From NCBI RefSeq assembly GCF_001483965.1, contig NZ_CP010796.1:124001-188000 (forward strand): a DNA stretch of 64,000 nucleotides, given 5' to 3'. How positions within the stretch are numbered: the first letter of the stretch is position 1; each line of letters begins with the position of its first letter. Origin of the DNA: Carnobacterium sp. CP1. GTDB taxonomy: Bacteria > Bacillota > Bacilli > Lactobacillales > Carnobacteriaceae. Under the pieces are notes generated by a model. The model searched no databases. It saw nothing but the letters and a program-made list of their open reading frames with translations, and was not told where the DNA came from. Below are positions 27,505 through 38,010 of this stretch, piece by piece. The position numbers and the translations under genes were made by a program.

Positions 27505-27548
27505 AAAAAAGCCCGAAAGGCTATTATATAGCACTTTCGAAGCTTTTA
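27505..27548 (-). terminator. Terminator of rpsD
   Basis: On the minus strand AAAGC...CGAAAG.GCTA pairs with TAGC.CTTTCG...CTTTT, followed by T residues, right after the rpsD stop. Confidence 0.8.
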
Positions 27549-27574
27549 CAGTTACTAGATAGAATCTAGTTTTA

Positions 27575-28180
27575 TTAACGGTTGTAGTACTCAACGATGA
27601 ATGCTTCATCAATTTCAGCGTATAACTCTTCACGTAATGGTAAACGAGTTAATGAACCTTCTAATTTTTCAGCATCAAAAGTTAGGAATTCAGGACGGCC
27701 GAATAATGATTCAACAGCAGACTTGATGATTTCCATGTTTTTAGATCTTTCACGAACAGAGATGACTTGTCCAACTGAAACGCTGTATGATGGAATATCA
27801 ATGCGTTTTCCGTCAACAAGGATGTGACCGTGGTTTACTAATTGACGAGCTTGACGACGTGTAGTAGCAAAACCTAGACGGTAAACAACGTTATCTAAAC
27901 GTTGTTCTAGTAAGATCATGAAGTTATCACCGTGTTTACCTTCATTGATTTTACCAGCTTTTACGAACAAGTTTTTAAATTGACGTTCGTTCATTCCGTA
28001 CATGTGACGCAATTTTTGTTTTTCTTGTAATTGCAAACCGTATTCTGTTAATTTCTTACGGCTGTTTGGACCATGAGGACCTGGAGCGTAAGGACGGCGT
28101 TCGATTTCTTTACCTGTACCAGAAAGTGAAATGCCTAAACGGCGAGAAACTTTCCAACTTGGACCTGTATAACGTGACAT
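27575..28180 (-). CDS. rpsD: 30S ribosomal protein S4
   Basis: Primary 16S rRNA-binding protein that starts 30S body assembly and influences decoding accuracy. It has 201 residues. Seen: N-terminal [19 protein letters not shown], the S4 RNA-binding domain ([36 protein letters not shown]), and a conserved C-terminus ([17 protein letters not shown]-like). GGAGGAATT precedes the ATG. It is monocistronic, with a long leader and its own terminator. Confidence 0.97.
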   Translation of the reverse strand: MSRYTGPSWKVSRRLGISLSGTGKEIERRPYAPGPHGPNSRKKLTEYGLQLQEKQKLRHMYGMNERQFKNLFVKAGKINEGKHGDNFMILLEQRLDNVVYRLGFATTRRQARQLVNHGHILVDGKRIDIPSYSVSVGQVISVRERSKNMEIIKSAVESLFGRPEFLTFDAEKLEGSLTRLPLREELYAEIDEAFIVEYYNR

Positions 28181-28370
28181 AATAAAATTCCTCCAATAAT
28201 TCTTTTTTGGAGTAAAATAACAAGTTGATAGTTCAGTATTTCGTGCAGTTTATTTTTCATTCTTCACCTTTGCAGCCGCAGGTTACACAAATGCACCATA
28301 ATTGGCAATAAACTGTTGACGTGAATACCACTTTCACGCTGCATTATTTTACACAACTTGAATTATACAA
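28181..28370 (-). promoter_or_regulatory. rpsD leader, possible S4 autoregulatory RNA
   Basis: About 190 bases on the minus strand before rpsD, including the hairpin CGTGAAAGTGGTATTCACG near its start and GC-rich segments (CCTGCGGCTGCA). Firmicutes rpsD is often repressed by S4 binding its leader; position fits, but I could not confirm the pseudoknot fold. Confidence 0.4.
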
Positions 28371-28409
28371 TGTATTCTTCTCAAGAGTCAAGCATTGTTG
28401 CACTTTTGT

Positions 28410-28877
28410 TTAAATCTGGCTGTTTTTTAATAAGATTTCAACAAATTGTTCTAAAAACTGTTGATCCACTGTATCAAAACGATTCGTGATCGGAGCATCG
28501 ATGTCCAATACGCCTATTTTTTTATTATTTATCGTTAATGGAATGACGATTTCAGATTGACTGGCTGCGTCACAAGCGATATGACCTGGAAATTGATTAA
28601 CGTCTTCCACCACAACAGATGCATTTTTTTCAAAAGCTGTACCACAGACACCTTTACCTATTTCGATACGGATGCAGGCTACTTTTCCTTGGAAAGGGCC
28701 TAAAACAAGTTCGCCAGAGGTTTCTTCATAAAGATAGAAACCAGCCCAATTGATATCAGGCAAATTTTCAAATAATAATGCTGCAGCATTGCTTAAATTC
28801 GCAATAAAGTTTTTTTCGTCACCAATCACAGCAGCTAGTTGCTGGTTAGTTAATCGGTATTTAGCTTCTTTTGACAA
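28410..28877 (-). CDS. Free methionine-(R)-sulfoxide reductase (GAF domain)
   Basis: GAF-domain enzyme that reduces free methionine-R-sulfoxide, part of oxidative-stress repair (fRMsr). About 155 residues. Seen: NWAGFYLYE, and the three conserved cysteines in GKVACIRI, GKGVCGTA and GHIACDAASQSEIV, followed by IGVLDIDAP. All three catalytic or resolving cysteine positions are present, so it is probably active and not a signalling GAF protein. I choose the TTG at 28877, 8 bases after AAGGAG; a GTG at 28886 overlaps that site. Confidence 0.88.
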   Translation of the reverse strand: MSKEAKYRLTNQQLAAVIGDEKNFIANLSNAAALLFENLPDINWAGFYLYEETSGELVLGPFQGKVACIRIEIGKGVCGTAFEKNASVVVEDVNQFPGHIACDAASQSEIVIPLTINNKKIGVLDIDAPITNRFDTVDQQFLEQFVEILLKNSQI

Positions 28878-29094
28878 GTAAATCACTCCTTTAAAATGGT
28901 TAGTTACTAAATGAGGTGAATAAAAAACCTTGTTTAGTAGTGTTAGATTTCATTGTATATGTTACAATATACAATAGGTATTTTTATAAGTAAACGTAAA
29001 CTAAATGAACACAACTATTTTTTGAAAACAAGTCAGTAAATCAAATTAAAAAAATACAAGTAATGAAAGTACCAATTCAGCTGGAGGTATTAGA

Positions 29095-30810
29095 ATGAGT
29101 TTTGAATATATTTTGATAGCGATTATTTTATTGGCAGTTATTGCCTATGGAACGAGTTATTTGATGAAGAAAAAACATTACGCCATTATTGATGCTTTGG
29201 AAAAACAGAAACTTGAGTTAATGGAACTTCCAGTAATCGATGATCTACATAGCGCTAAAGATCTCCAACTAACTGGACAAACCGAAGAAACATTCAAGAA
29301 GCTGAAAGCAGAATGGCAGAAAGTTGAAACGACCACTTTCCCGGATTTAGAAAACTGTTTGTTTGACGCAGAGCAGGCTACGGATCGCTTGCAACTGGTT
29401 CATGCTAAAAAAGCAGAAACAAAAGCAGCAGAGCTGATCGAAGGAGCCAAAATAACCATTGCAGATATTCAAGAAGCTTTAAAAGAGTTGCTGAAAAGTG
29501 AAGAAAAAAATCTTTTGGAAGTCAAACGTATTCAAGAAACGTACCAAGAAATTCGTAAGAAGTTGTTGACACAGAGCTTTTCGTTTGGCCCAGCTTTGGA
29601 GAAACTTGAAAAAAAATTAACTTTTTTAGAAGTAGATTTTTCGAAAATCGAAGAATTGACTGCTTTAGGAGACCATATTGAGGCCAAGAAAGTATTAAGT
29701 CAGGTTGATCTTGATACTAAAGAGTTGAATCATCTGATTAAACAAGTACCTGGGATTTTGAAAGAACTGACTACCGAATTTGCTGGTCAAATTGAAGAAT
29801 TAAAAGAAGGATATGAACAATTAATTGCACAAAAATTTGTGTTTTTAGATGATACGATTCTGGACGATATTGAGGCTATTGAGAAAGAATGCCAAGTTTC
29901 CGAAAGACTGATCGCCGATTGTGAACTTGAAGAGGCAAAAATGAAAAACCGCGAAATCGAAGAAAATATCAATCATTTATACGATATTATGGAGTTGGAA
30001 ATTGAAGCGAAAGAATTTATCGTAGCTCGTCAACCTGTTTTAGATGATTACATTGAATTTGTATTAGAAAAAAACCGAAAATTACTGATTGAAATTGATC
30101 GTGTCGCTCAAAGTTATGCCTTAAATAACGATGAGCTAGCAAAAACTCAAACAATGCAAGAAGAGCTGCTGGAGATACAAAACAATTTTGATACCTTTAC
30201 TGATGGACTAAACAATCATCAAGCCGTTTTTTCCGCAGTACAAGAAAGTTACACAGAGCATGCGAAAGCCTTAGAACAAATTGAAGGAAAACAAAAAGAA
30301 ATCAATGATCATCTGATTGAATTGCGTGAAGAAGAAATGGAAGTTAAAGCTAAAATCGATGATTTTGAATTTAACTTACGTGGTGTAAAGAGATACATTG
30401 AAAAACAACATTTACCTGGCTTGCCTACAGGTTATTTAGACTTCTTTTTTGCTACAACAGAACGAATTGAAGAACTATCAAAAGAATTAAACAAGCTGAG
30501 AATTGATATGAAAGACATTAAAAAGTTATGCGATTTATGCGATGATGATGTTGAATTATTAATTGAGAAGACAGAAGATATTGTAGACAGCGCAATGTTA
30601 ACGGAATACATGATGCAGTACGCAAATCGTTACCGCCATACGCATCCTGAAATTTCAAGTGCTATTACTGAAAGCTTTGCATTATTTAATCAAGAGTTTG
30701 AGTATCAAGAAGCGCTTGAAACGATCTCCACTGCTTTAGAAGAAGTAGAGCCAGGAGCGTTTAAAAAAGTAGAAGAAAGCTATTTAGAGGACAAACAAAA
30801 GAAGAGATAG
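29095..30810 (+). CDS. ezrA: EzrA, septation-ring regulator
   Basis: Membrane-anchored spectrin-like protein that restrains FtsZ polymerisation and links the ring to cell-wall synthesis. It has 571 residues. Seen: one N-terminal membrane helix (YILIAIILLAVIAYGTSYLM, residues 4-23), then long coiled coils throughout and a C-terminal segment (YANRYRHTHPEISSAI...FNQEFEYQEALE) that is a family hallmark. GGAGGTA precedes the ATG. It has its own terminator and is separated from the division cluster. Confidence 0.95.
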   Translation: MSFEYILIAIILLAVIAYGTSYLMKKKHYAIIDALEKQKLELMELPVIDDLHSAKDLQLTGQTEETFKKLKAEWQKVETTTFPDLENCLFDAEQATDRLQLVHAKKAETKAAELIEGAKITIADIQEALKELLKSEEKNLLEVKRIQETYQEIRKKLLTQSFSFGPALEKLEKKLTFLEVDFSKIEELTALGDHIEAKKVLSQVDLDTKELNHLIKQVPGILKELTTEFAGQIEELKEGYEQLIAQKFVFLDDTILDDIEAIEKECQVSERLIADCELEEAKMKNREIEENINHLYDIMELEIEAKEFIVARQPVLDDYIEFVLEKNRKLLIEIDRVAQSYALNNDELAKTQTMQEELLEIQNNFDTFTDGLNNHQAVFSAVQESYTEHAKALEQIEGKQKEINDHLIELREEEMEVKAKIDDFEFNLRGVKRYIEKQHLPGLPTGYLDFFFATTERIEELSKELNKLRIDMKDIKKLCDLCDDDVELLIEKTEDIVDSAMLTEYMMQYANRYRHTHPEISSAITESFALFNQEFEYQEALETISTALEEVEPGAFKKVEESYLEDKQKKR

Positions 30811-30815
30811 AAAAG

Positions 30816-30853
30816 AAACAGAGTGATTCATTGTTGTGAACACTCTGTTTTGT
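30816..30853 (+). terminator. Terminator of ezrA
   Basis: AAACAGAGTG and CACTCTGTTT arms around a 15-base loop, followed by TTG-rich sequence. Confidence 0.8.
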
Positions 30854-30971
30854 TGTGGCGAAGAAAGAGCTGTTAAAAATGCTTTCTTGTGGTTCAAAGA
30901 GATTTTGTTATAATAAGAAAGATGTTTTTTAGCAGAAATATAGAAAAGAATAATAGAAAGTGTGATCAATA

Positions 30972-32114
30972 ATGATATATTTTGATAACAGCGCAACAAC
31001 ACAAATCGATGAAGGGGTTTTGCAAACCTTTTTAAAAGTCAGCCAAAGTATCAATGGCAACCCTTCTAGTCTTCATAAATTAGGCGATCAGGCTGCGGGA
31101 TTACTGCAACAATCACGTGCACAGATAGCGTCGTTAATAGATGTCACTCCACAAGAGATTTATTTTACAAGTGGCGGAACGGAAGGCGATAACTGGGCGA
31201 TTAAAGGAACGGCCATTGAAAAAAGTGTTTTTGGCAAACATTTGATTACAACAGCTATTGAACACCCGGCAGTTAAAGAGACGATGCATCAATTAGAACA
31301 ATTGGGATTCGAAGTGACTTATTTACCTGTTGATAAAAAAGGAGTTATTTCAATCGAAGATTTAAAACAAGCTCTTCGGCCAGACACCATTATGGTTTCT
31401 GTTATGGCAATCAATAACGAAGTGGGCAGCATTCAACCGCTTGAAGCTATTGGAAAAGTATTAGAAGACTATCCCTCTGTCCATTTTCATGTAGATGCTG
31501 TCCAGGCTGTTGGGAAACAGCCTTTGTTGTTAGGTCCTGACTCACGTATCGATATCGCTTCATTTTCAAGTCATAAATTTCATGGGCCAAAAGGCGTAGG
31601 ATTTATTTATTTGAAAAAAGGCAAGAAAATTGCTCCATTATTGAACGGCGGAGGTCAAGAAGCTGGGTTGCGTAGTGGGACGGAGAACATTGCAGGAATT
31701 GCTGCAATGACTAAAGCTTTGCGGTTAGTCTTATCTGATGCTGTCGAAAAACAAGCTCTCCAAAAAAAGATAAAAAACTATTTGGCTGATGCATTGAAAA
31801 AATATCCAAAAGTAACTCTTTTTTCTAGTGAGGAAGGAGCTCCGCATATTCTTTGTTATGGTTTAAAAGGCATTAGAGGCGAAGTGATGGTGCATGCTTT
31901 TGAGGAAAAAGACATTTACATTTCTACGACAAGTGCGTGTTCCAGCCGCAGTAAAACAAGTTCTAGTACTTTAGGAGCAATGAATGTTCCGGAGTTTATT
32001 GCCACAAATGCAGTTCGAGTTAGTTTGACAGATACGAATACGATGGAAGAAGCTAAACAATTTTTAAATGTATTCGATGAGCTGTACCATCAATTTCAAG
32101 CAATCAACGCATAA
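30972..32114 (+). CDS. Cysteine desulfurase (ThiI-linked, NifS/IscS type)
   Basis: PLP-dependent enzyme that takes sulfur from cysteine as a persulfide. It has 380 residues. Seen: [11 protein letters not shown] at the N-terminus, the PLP lysine in [12 protein letters not shown] (about residue 203), and the sulfur-carrying cysteine loop [12 protein letters not shown]. Only 23 bp upstream of thiI, so it most likely supplies sulfur for tRNA 4-thiouridine and possibly thiamine. A second desulfurase gene starts at 63.4 kb. Confidence 0.93.
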   Translation: MIYFDNSATTQIDEGVLQTFLKVSQSINGNPSSLHKLGDQAAGLLQQSRAQIASLIDVTPQEIYFTSGGTEGDNWAIKGTAIEKSVFGKHLITTAIEHPAVKETMHQLEQLGFEVTYLPVDKKGVISIEDLKQALRPDTIMVSVMAINNEVGSIQPLEAIGKVLEDYPSVHFHVDAVQAVGKQPLLLGPDSRIDIASFSSHKFHGPKGVGFIYLKKGKKIAPLLNGGGQEAGLRSGTENIAGIAAMTKALRLVLSDAVEKQALQKKIKNYLADALKKYPKVTLFSSEEGAPHILCYGLKGIRGEVMVHAFEEKDIYISTTSACSSRSKTSSSTLGAMNVPEFIATNAVRVSLTDTNTMEEAKQFLNVFDELYHQFQAINA

Positions 32115-32137
32115 AAGAAAAGGAGCGGGAATTTAAT

Positions 32138-33355
32138 ATGCAATACGATGAAGTAATGGTTCGCTATGGCGAATTGTCCACTAAAGGAAAAAATAAAAAA
32201 TCTTTTATCAATAAATTAGTACAAAACGTGAAATTTGCTTTACATGACTTTGATGAGCTAAAAATTCATGGCGGTCGCGATCGGATGCATTTGACGTTAA
32301 ATGGTGCAGATAGCGAAGTTGTTTTAGAACGATTGAAACCAATTTTTGGTATTCAAAATTTTTCGCCTGTGATGCGTCTTGAGCGTGACATGGAACAAGT
32401 AAAAAAAACAGCGGTGGCTATGGTACAAGAATTGTATACAGAAGGAAAAACATTTAAAATTTCAACACGTCGTTCAGATCATGAGTTTGAATTAGATACG
32501 AATGACATCAATCAATTATTAGGTGCTGAAGTTCTTAAACATGTCGAAGGCATCACTGTTCAAGTGAAGAAGCCCGATATCGATTTACGCGTCGAAATTC
32601 GCAAAGAAGGATTTTTCTTGTCTAGTCAAACGATACTAGGAGCTGGGGGGTTGCCTGTAGGTTCAAGCGGTAAGGGTATGTTGATGTTATCAGGAGGAAT
32701 CGATTCTCCGGTGGCTGGGTACCTAACGATGAAACGGGGAGTTGAAGTGGAAGCCGTTCATTTCCATAGTCCGCCTTATACAAGTCCGCGAGCTTTACAA
32801 AAAGCTAAAGATTTAACATCGAAATTAGCAGCTTTTGTCGGCAGCGTTCAGTTTATTGAAGTGCCTTTTACTGAGATACAAGAAGAAATCAAAAAGAGCA
32901 TACCAGAGGGATATCTAATGACTGTAACACGGCGTATGATGATGCGAATCACAGACCGTATCCGTGAAGAACGGAGAGGATTGGCCATTATTAATGGTGA
33001 ATCTCTTGGACAAGTAGCCTCTCAAACGATGCATAGCATGATTGCCATCAACGATGTGACCACTACTCCGGTTATTCGTCCAGTTGTTTCTATGGATAAA
33101 AATGAAATCATCGAAATTGCTCAAAAAATCGATACCTTTGAATTATCTATCCAACCTTTTGAAGACTGTTGTACGATTTTCGCTCCGCCTGCTCCAAAAA
33201 CAAAACCGGATGTGGAAAAAACGCGTAAATACGAAGCTCGGTTAGATGTAGAAGGCTTGATTCAACGTGCAATGGAAGGATTAGTTATTTCAAAAATCAA
33301 AGTGGGAGACACTTTAGAAGAACAGCAAAAAGAAGCTTTTTCTGATTTGCTTTAA
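32138..33355 (+). CDS. thiI: ThiI, tRNA 4-thiouridine synthetase
   Basis: Adenylates and thiolates uridine 8 of tRNA, with a possible role in thiamine thiazole synthesis. It has 405 residues. Seen: an N-terminal ferredoxin-like and THUMP region (to about residue 165), the PP-loop [11 protein letters not shown] near residue 187, and [14 protein letters not shown]. It lacks the C-terminal rhodanese domain of enteric ThiI, as usual in Firmicutes, so it depends on the adjacent desulfurase. Confidence 0.95.
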   Translation: MQYDEVMVRYGELSTKGKNKKSFINKLVQNVKFALHDFDELKIHGGRDRMHLTLNGADSEVVLERLKPIFGIQNFSPVMRLERDMEQVKKTAVAMVQELYTEGKTFKISTRRSDHEFELDTNDINQLLGAEVLKHVEGITVQVKKPDIDLRVEIRKEGFFLSSQTILGAGGLPVGSSGKGMLMLSGGIDSPVAGYLTMKRGVEVEAVHFHSPPYTSPRALQKAKDLTSKLAAFVGSVQFIEVPFTEIQEEIKKSIPEGYLMTVTRRMMMRITDRIREERRGLAIINGESLGQVASQTMHSMIAINDVTTTPVIRPVVSMDKNEIIEIAQKIDTFELSIQPFEDCCTIFAPPAPKTKPDVEKTRKYEARLDVEGLIQRAMEGLVISKIKVGDTLEEQQKEAFSDLL

Positions 33356-33358
33356 GCT

Positions 33359-33394
33359 CAAAAAGCCTGAACTTTAATTGGTTCAGGCTTTTTT
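33359..33394 (+). terminator. Terminator of thiI
   Basis: AAAAAGCCTGAAC and GTTCAGGCTTTTT form a 13-bp stem with a T tail. Confidence 0.9.
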
Positions 33395-33505
33395 GTGTTT
33401 GAGGAGAAAATGTCATCGGGAGTATAGGAAAAAGAAGTACGTTAATCATTTCGTTTCAATTCAATAGGAATTTTATTGAGAAATAGATTAACCATATGAA
33501 ATTGA

Positions 33506-33557
33506 ATGTGATGTTAATCACAAAAAGATTGAGTTTATGCAATTGTAATGATATGAT
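33506..33557 (+). promoter_or_regulatory. Rex operator and promoter of rex
   Basis: ATGTGATGTTAATCACAA (33506-33523) fits the Rex site TTGTGANNNNNNTCACAA with one mismatch. It lies 5 bases upstream of the promoter TTGAGT (33529-33534), 17 bases, TATGAT (33552-33557). Autoregulation by the NADH/NAD ratio is expected. Confidence 0.82.
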
Positions 33558-33592
33558 GCAAAGAGAAAGGGTGCAAAAGAGGAGGGCTTTTA

Positions 33593-34249
33593 GTGAAAGA
33601 GGAACAAATGGGAAGTCAGATTCCAAAAGCAACAGCCAGAAGAATGCCTATTTATTATCGTTGTTTAAAAAAGTTGCAAGATAGCGGAGTAAAGCGAATA
33701 AAATCAAATGAAATCAGTCAGTTAACGCAGATTCCTTCTGCAACTATTCGACGTGATTTTTCTCATTTCGGGGAATTAGGCAGAAGCGGATACGGTTATG
33801 AGGTAGATTATGTTACAAAAGTATTTAATGAGTTATTGAATGTGAATAAAATCATTAAGATTGCTTTAATCGGAGTTGGAAACCTTGGGAAAGCGTTAAT
33901 CGAAAATAATTTCCGTAGAGATCAAAATTTGAAAATTACATGCGGCTTCGAGAAATGTGAAGAGAATTCCGGCAAAATATTATCAGGAGTTCCGGTTTAT
34001 TCGATTGATCAGATGAAAGAAGTGTTACTAAGAGAAGAAATTCATGTGGCCATCTCTACGGTCCCTAGCGAATTTTCTCAAGAGGCAGTAGAGATGTTGG
34101 TAGATGGAGGGATTACGGCGATATTAAATTTTGCTCCAGGAAGGGTTAATGTGCCGGAACACGTGGATATCCGGTATATTGACTTAACCAGTGAAATTTT
34201 AACGTTGGTTTGTTACAATGACTGGCTGCTTCATCCAGTAGTTAAATAG
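33593..34249 (+). CDS. rex: Rex, redox-sensing transcriptional repressor
   Basis: Dimeric repressor that senses the NADH/NAD ratio and controls fermentation and anaerobic genes. It has 218 residues. Seen: an N-terminal winged helix (ISQLTQIPSATIRRDFSHFG) with the recognition-helix RRDFS motif, then a Rossmann domain (IALIGVGNLGKAL) and a C-terminal swapped helix (DLTSEILTLVCYNDWL). It starts with GTG after GGAGGG. A Rex-type operator sits in its own promoter. Confidence 0.95.
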   Translation: MKEEQMGSQIPKATARRMPIYYRCLKKLQDSGVKRIKSNEISQLTQIPSATIRRDFSHFGELGRSGYGYEVDYVTKVFNELLNVNKIIKIALIGVGNLGKALIENNFRRDQNLKITCGFEKCEENSGKILSGVPVYSIDQMKEVLLREEIHVAISTVPSEFSQEAVEMLVDGGITAILNFAPGRVNVPEHVDIRYIDLTSEILTLVCYNDWLLHPVVK

Positions 34250-34291
34250 GTATTCGCTTTGTAGTTAGTGAAGCAATTAAAATGGTAAAGG

Positions 34292-34321
34292 TTGCATTTT
34301 TCTTTCCAGCCAGCGTATACT
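34292..34321 (+). promoter_or_regulatory. Promoter of tpx
   Basis: TTGCAT (34292-34297), 18 bases, TATACT (34316-34321), about 37 bases before the tpx ATG. Confidence 0.65.
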
Positions 34322-34358
34322 AAAGAAGTAGGTTTATATATGAATAGGAGCGATATAC

Positions 34359-34850
34359 ATGGAAATCACAAGAAAAGGCACTCCTTTTAAAGTTGAAGGC
34401 ACGCAACCCGCAGTGGGAGAACAAGCACCGGATTTTTCAGTGAAAAATTTAAAAGATGAGACCATTGAATTGAAACAATTTAACGGAAAAGTTGTTTTAA
34501 TCAGTGTCGTACCGGACATTGATACACGTGTTTGTGCGGTTCAAACGAAAGCTTTCAATTCAGCAGCAAGTGCTATCGAAGGCGTACAGTTAATGACGAT
34601 CTCAACAAATACAAAAGAACAACAAGAAAATTGGTGTGCTGGAGAAGGTATCGAAATGGAGATGTTGCACGATACGGATGCTTCTTTCGGCAAAGCATAC
34701 GGTTTATTTGTCCCTGAAATGAATGTATTAGCGCGTTCTGTGTTTGTAATCGATGCAAGCGGAAAATTAATCTACAAAGAAATCGTATCTGAAATGGTTG
34801 ATGAACCAAACTATGACAAAGCTATTGAAGTTGCAAAAGCTGCTCGTTGA
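34359..34850 (+). CDS. tpx: Tpx, thiol peroxidase
   Basis: Atypical 2-Cys peroxiredoxin that reduces hydrogen and lipid peroxides using thioredoxin. It has 163 residues. Seen: FKVEGTQPAVGEQAPDF at the N-terminus, the peroxidatic cysteine in DIDTRVCAVQT (Cys59) and the resolving cysteine in ENWCAGEG (Cys93). TAGGAG precedes the ATG. Monocistronic, between rex and the valS T-box. Confidence 0.95.
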   Translation: MEITRKGTPFKVEGTQPAVGEQAPDFSVKNLKDETIELKQFNGKVVLISVVPDIDTRVCAVQTKAFNSAASAIEGVQLMTISTNTKEQQENWCAGEGIEMEMLHDTDASFGKAYGLFVPEMNVLARSVFVIDASGKLIYKEIVSEMVDEPNYDKAIEVAKAAR

Positions 34851-34899
34851 GTTTAATTCCGAATTATAAAATACAGGATTGAATTACCACCTTTTCAAT

Positions 34900-35183
34900 G
34901 CTAAAATAAGACATACTTAAAAGCGATGAACAAGAAGAGTAATGTTATTTTTGGTTTAATAGAGAAAAGAACAGATGGTGGGAGTTCTTAACCGAAATAA
35001 GATGAAGGTAGCTTGGGAGCTGACAGGGTGAAGAAAGAGTAACCTTGTACGGAGTGACGTTACGTTAAAAACGTGAAGAGAGAGGTATATTCGGGAATAA
35101 CGAATATGCAAACTAGGTGGTACCGCGAATTCTAAAGCATTCGTCCTAATGATTATACATTAGGATGGGTGCTTTTTTTGTCG
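34900..35183 (+). promoter_or_regulatory. T-box leader of valS (valine)
   Basis: Seen: a candidate Val specifier GTA at 35008-35010 in the context GAAGGTAGC, the antiterminator core GGTGGTACCGCG at 35116-35127 (TGGT pairs with A73), and a terminator stem (about 35140-35175) ending in T residues. Uncharged tRNA-Val is expected to allow read-through to valS. The left edge is approximate. Confidence 0.88.
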
Positions 35184-35230
35184 TTTTATATAATAGCAGC
35201 TTTAAAAAAATGAAAAAGGGGTTAAGGGAC

Positions 35231-37876
35231 ATGGCAGATGAACTGAAGATGGCGACAAAATATCAACCAAAAGAAGTTGAAGCAGGCCGCTATGAAAAAT
35301 GGTTAGAAAAAGATTTGTTTAAACCAAGTGGAGACAAAACAAAGCAACCTTACTCTATTGTTATACCTCCGCCAAATGTTACTGGAAAACTTCATTTAGG
35401 GCATGCGTGGGATACAGCTTTGCAAGACATCATTATTCGACAAAAACGCATGCAAGGCTACGATACTTTGTGGTTGCCTGGAATGGATCACGCTGGAATT
35501 GCGACTCAGGCAAAAGTAGAAGAAAAATTAGCAGAAAAAGGCATTTCTCGCTATGATTTAGGTCGTGAAAAATTTATTGAAACGGTCTGGGATTGGAAAG
35601 AAGAATATGCAGAGGTTATCCGCCAACAATGGGCTAAAGTTGGAATATCAGTTGATTACAGCCGCGAGCGTTTTACATTAGATGACGGCTTGTCAGAAGC
35701 CGTAAAAAAAGTTTTCGTTACAATGTATGAAAAGAAACTGATTTATCGCGGCGAGTATATTATCAACTGGGATCCAAAAGCTAAAACAGCTTTATCAGAT
35801 ATTGAAGTGATCCATAAAGACGTTGAAGGAGCTTTTTACCACATGAGCTACCCGTTGTCCGATGGCAGCGGTGTTGTTGAAATTGCTACTACTCGTCCTG
35901 AAACAATGTTAGGCGATACTGCAATTGCTGTGCATCCTGAAGATGAACGTTACCAGCAATTAATTGGGAAAACTGTTTTATTACCGTTAATGAACCGTGA
36001 AATACCGATTGTTGCTGATGAATACGTTGAAAAGGACTTTGGTACAGGGGTTGTTAAGATCACCCCTGCCCATGACCCTAATGACTTTGAAGTCGGGAAC
36101 CGTCATGATTTGCCGCGTGTCAACGTGATGCATGAAGATGGAACGATGAATGAGCTGGCTGGCAAGTATGCTGGAATGGATCGATTTGCAGCTCGTAAAG
36201 CAGTTGTTAAAGATCTGGAAGCAGAAGGTCATTTAATCAAAATTGAAAAAATGGTTCACAGTGTCGGACATTCTGAACGTACAGGAGTAGTAGTCGAACC
36301 GCGTTTATCAACACAATGGTTTGTTAAAATGGAGTCTTTAGCAAAAGAAGCGATAGACAATCAAGAAACAGATAACAAAGTGTCTTTTGTCCCTGATCGT
36401 TTTGAGAATACGTATATGCGTTGGATGGAAAATGTTCACGATTGGGTTATTTCACGTCAACTATGGTGGGGACATCGAATTCCGGCTTGGTACCATAAGA
36501 CGACTGGCGAATTGTATGTCGGCATGGAAGCGCCGGAAAACAGCGAGGATTGGGTTCAAGATCCGGATGTATTGGACACTTGGTTTAGCTCAGCTTTATG
36601 GCCGTTTTCAACAATGGGCTGGCCAGATGAAGAAGCGGAAGATTTTAAACGGTACTTCCCAACGGACACATTGGTTACAGGCTACGACATTATTTTCTTC
36701 TGGGTCAGCCGGATGATTTTCCAGAGTTTGGAATTTACTGGAAAAAGACCGTTTAAGAACGTTTTGATTCATGGTCTGATTCGCGATGAAGAGGGACGCA
36801 AAATGAGTAAGTCATTAGGCAATGGGATTGATCCGATGGATGTGATCGATCAATATGGTGCAGATGCACTGCGCTGGTTCTTATCGAACGGATCTTCTCC
36901 TGGTCAAGATGTGCGTTTCAGTTACGATAAAATGGACGCTGCTTGGAACTTCATCAATAAAATTTGGAACGCTAGTCGTTTCGCATTGATGAATATGGAA
37001 AACTTTACTGTTGAGCAAATAGATTTGACTGGTGAAAAAACCGTTGCGGATCGCTGGATTTTAACTAAATTAAATGAAACCATTCAAAAAGTCACTGATA
37101 CGTCTGAACGTTTTGAGTTCGGCGAAGCCGGTCGGATTTTGTATCATTTTATTTGGGATGATTTTTGTGACTGGTACATTGAAATGAGTAAGGAAGTATT
37201 GTTTGGCGAAAATGAAACAGCCAAACAAACGACTAGAAGTATTTTGGCTCATGTTTTAGATCAAACGTTACGCCTGCTGCACCCGATTATGCCATTCGTG
37301 ACGGAAGAAATTTGGGAAAACATCCCCCACGAAGGCGAGTCGCTAGTGATTGCGGATTATCCGGTAGTACGTCCAGAATTATCTGATGAAGCGGCTACTA
37401 AAGGAATGGATATTTTGATGGAATTGATTCGTTCGGTTCGAAATATTCGTTCAGAAGTGAATACGCCTTTATCAAAACCGATTGAACTGATGATCAAAAC
37501 CAATGACGAAACAGCAGAACAGTTCTTAAAAGAAAATGTTTCGTATATTGAACGTTTCTGCAACCCGGAAGTTCTAACCATTTCCAGTAACGTAGAAGCT
37601 CCTGAAACAGCGATGAGCGCTGTTATTACAGGCGCTGAAATTTATCTGCCGCTAGCAGGTTTGATCAACTTAGAGGAAGAAATTGCCCGTCTTGAAAAAG
37701 AGTTGGTTAAGTGGGACAAAGAAGTTAAACGTGTCAAAGGAAAATTATCAAATGCTAAGTTTGTTGATAATGCTCCAGAAGCTGTAGTAGCAGCTGAAAA
37801 AACTAAAGAAGCTGAATACCTTGAAAAACATGCCATTGTATCAGAGCGAATCGGTGTGCTGAAAGCTCAGCTTTAA
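35231..37876 (+). CDS. valS: Valyl-tRNA synthetase
   Basis: Class I synthetase that charges tRNA-Val. It has 881 residues, the usual size, when started at 35231. Seen: the HIGH-type signature [12 protein letters not shown] near residue 50, the editing domain, KMSKS near residue 523 ([10 protein letters not shown]), and a C-terminal coiled coil ([20 protein letters not shown]). An upstream in-frame start at 35165 lies inside the T-box terminator and is rejected. Controlled by the T-box. Confidence 0.96.
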   Translation: MADELKMATKYQPKEVEAGRYEKWLEKDLFKPSGDKTKQPYSIVIPPPNVTGKLHLGHAWDTALQDIIIRQKRMQGYDTLWLPGMDHAGIATQAKVEEKLAEKGISRYDLGREKFIETVWDWKEEYAEVIRQQWAKVGISVDYSRERFTLDDGLSEAVKKVFVTMYEKKLIYRGEYIINWDPKAKTALSDIEVIHKDVEGAFYHMSYPLSDGSGVVEIATTRPETMLGDTAIAVHPEDERYQQLIGKTVLLPLMNREIPIVADEYVEKDFGTGVVKITPAHDPNDFEVGNRHDLPRVNVMHEDGTMNELAGKYAGMDRFAARKAVVKDLEAEGHLIKIEKMVHSVGHSERTGVVVEPRLSTQWFVKMESLAKEAIDNQETDNKVSFVPDRFENTYMRWMENVHDWVISRQLWWGHRIPAWYHKTTGELYVGMEAPENSEDWVQDPDVLDTWFSSALWPFSTMGWPDEEAEDFKRYFPTDTLVTGYDIIFFWVSRMIFQSLEFTGKRPFKNVLIHGLIRDEEGRKMSKSLGNGIDPMDVIDQYGADALRWFLSNGSSPGQDVRFSYDKMDAAWNFINKIWNASRFALMNMENFTVEQIDLTGEKTVADRWILTKLNETIQKVTDTSERFEFGEAGRILYHFIWDDFCDWYIEMSKEVLFGENETAKQTTRSILAHVLDQTLRLLHPIMPFVTEEIWENIPHEGESLVIADYPVVRPELSDEAATKGMDILMELIRSVRNIRSEVNTPLSKPIELMIKTNDETAEQFLKENVSYIERFCNPEVLTISSNVEAPETAMSAVITGAEIYLPLAGLINLEEEIARLEKELVKWDKEVKRVKGKLSNAKFVDNAPEAVVAAEKTKEAEYLEKHAIVSERIGVLKAQL

Positions 37877-37891
37877 TCGAATGTACAAACT

Positions 37892-37938
37892 AAAGAGCTG
37901 TCGCCTCTGTATTATTTATGAGGACGCCAGCTCTTTTT
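37892..37938 (+). terminator. Terminator of valS
   Basis: AAAGAGCTG pairs with CAGCTCTTT, and CCTC with GAGG inside, followed by T residues. Confidence 0.85.
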
Positions 37939-38010
37939 AAATGTATTCTTTTAGAAGAGTAGTCTATAATAAGTAGTGGAATAAGCATTAAAAGAACGGT
38001 GGGATAAGAG

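Noticed and set aside
35165-35230. Longer N-terminus for ValS
   Set aside because: It would start in the T-box terminator; the normal family start is at 35231.
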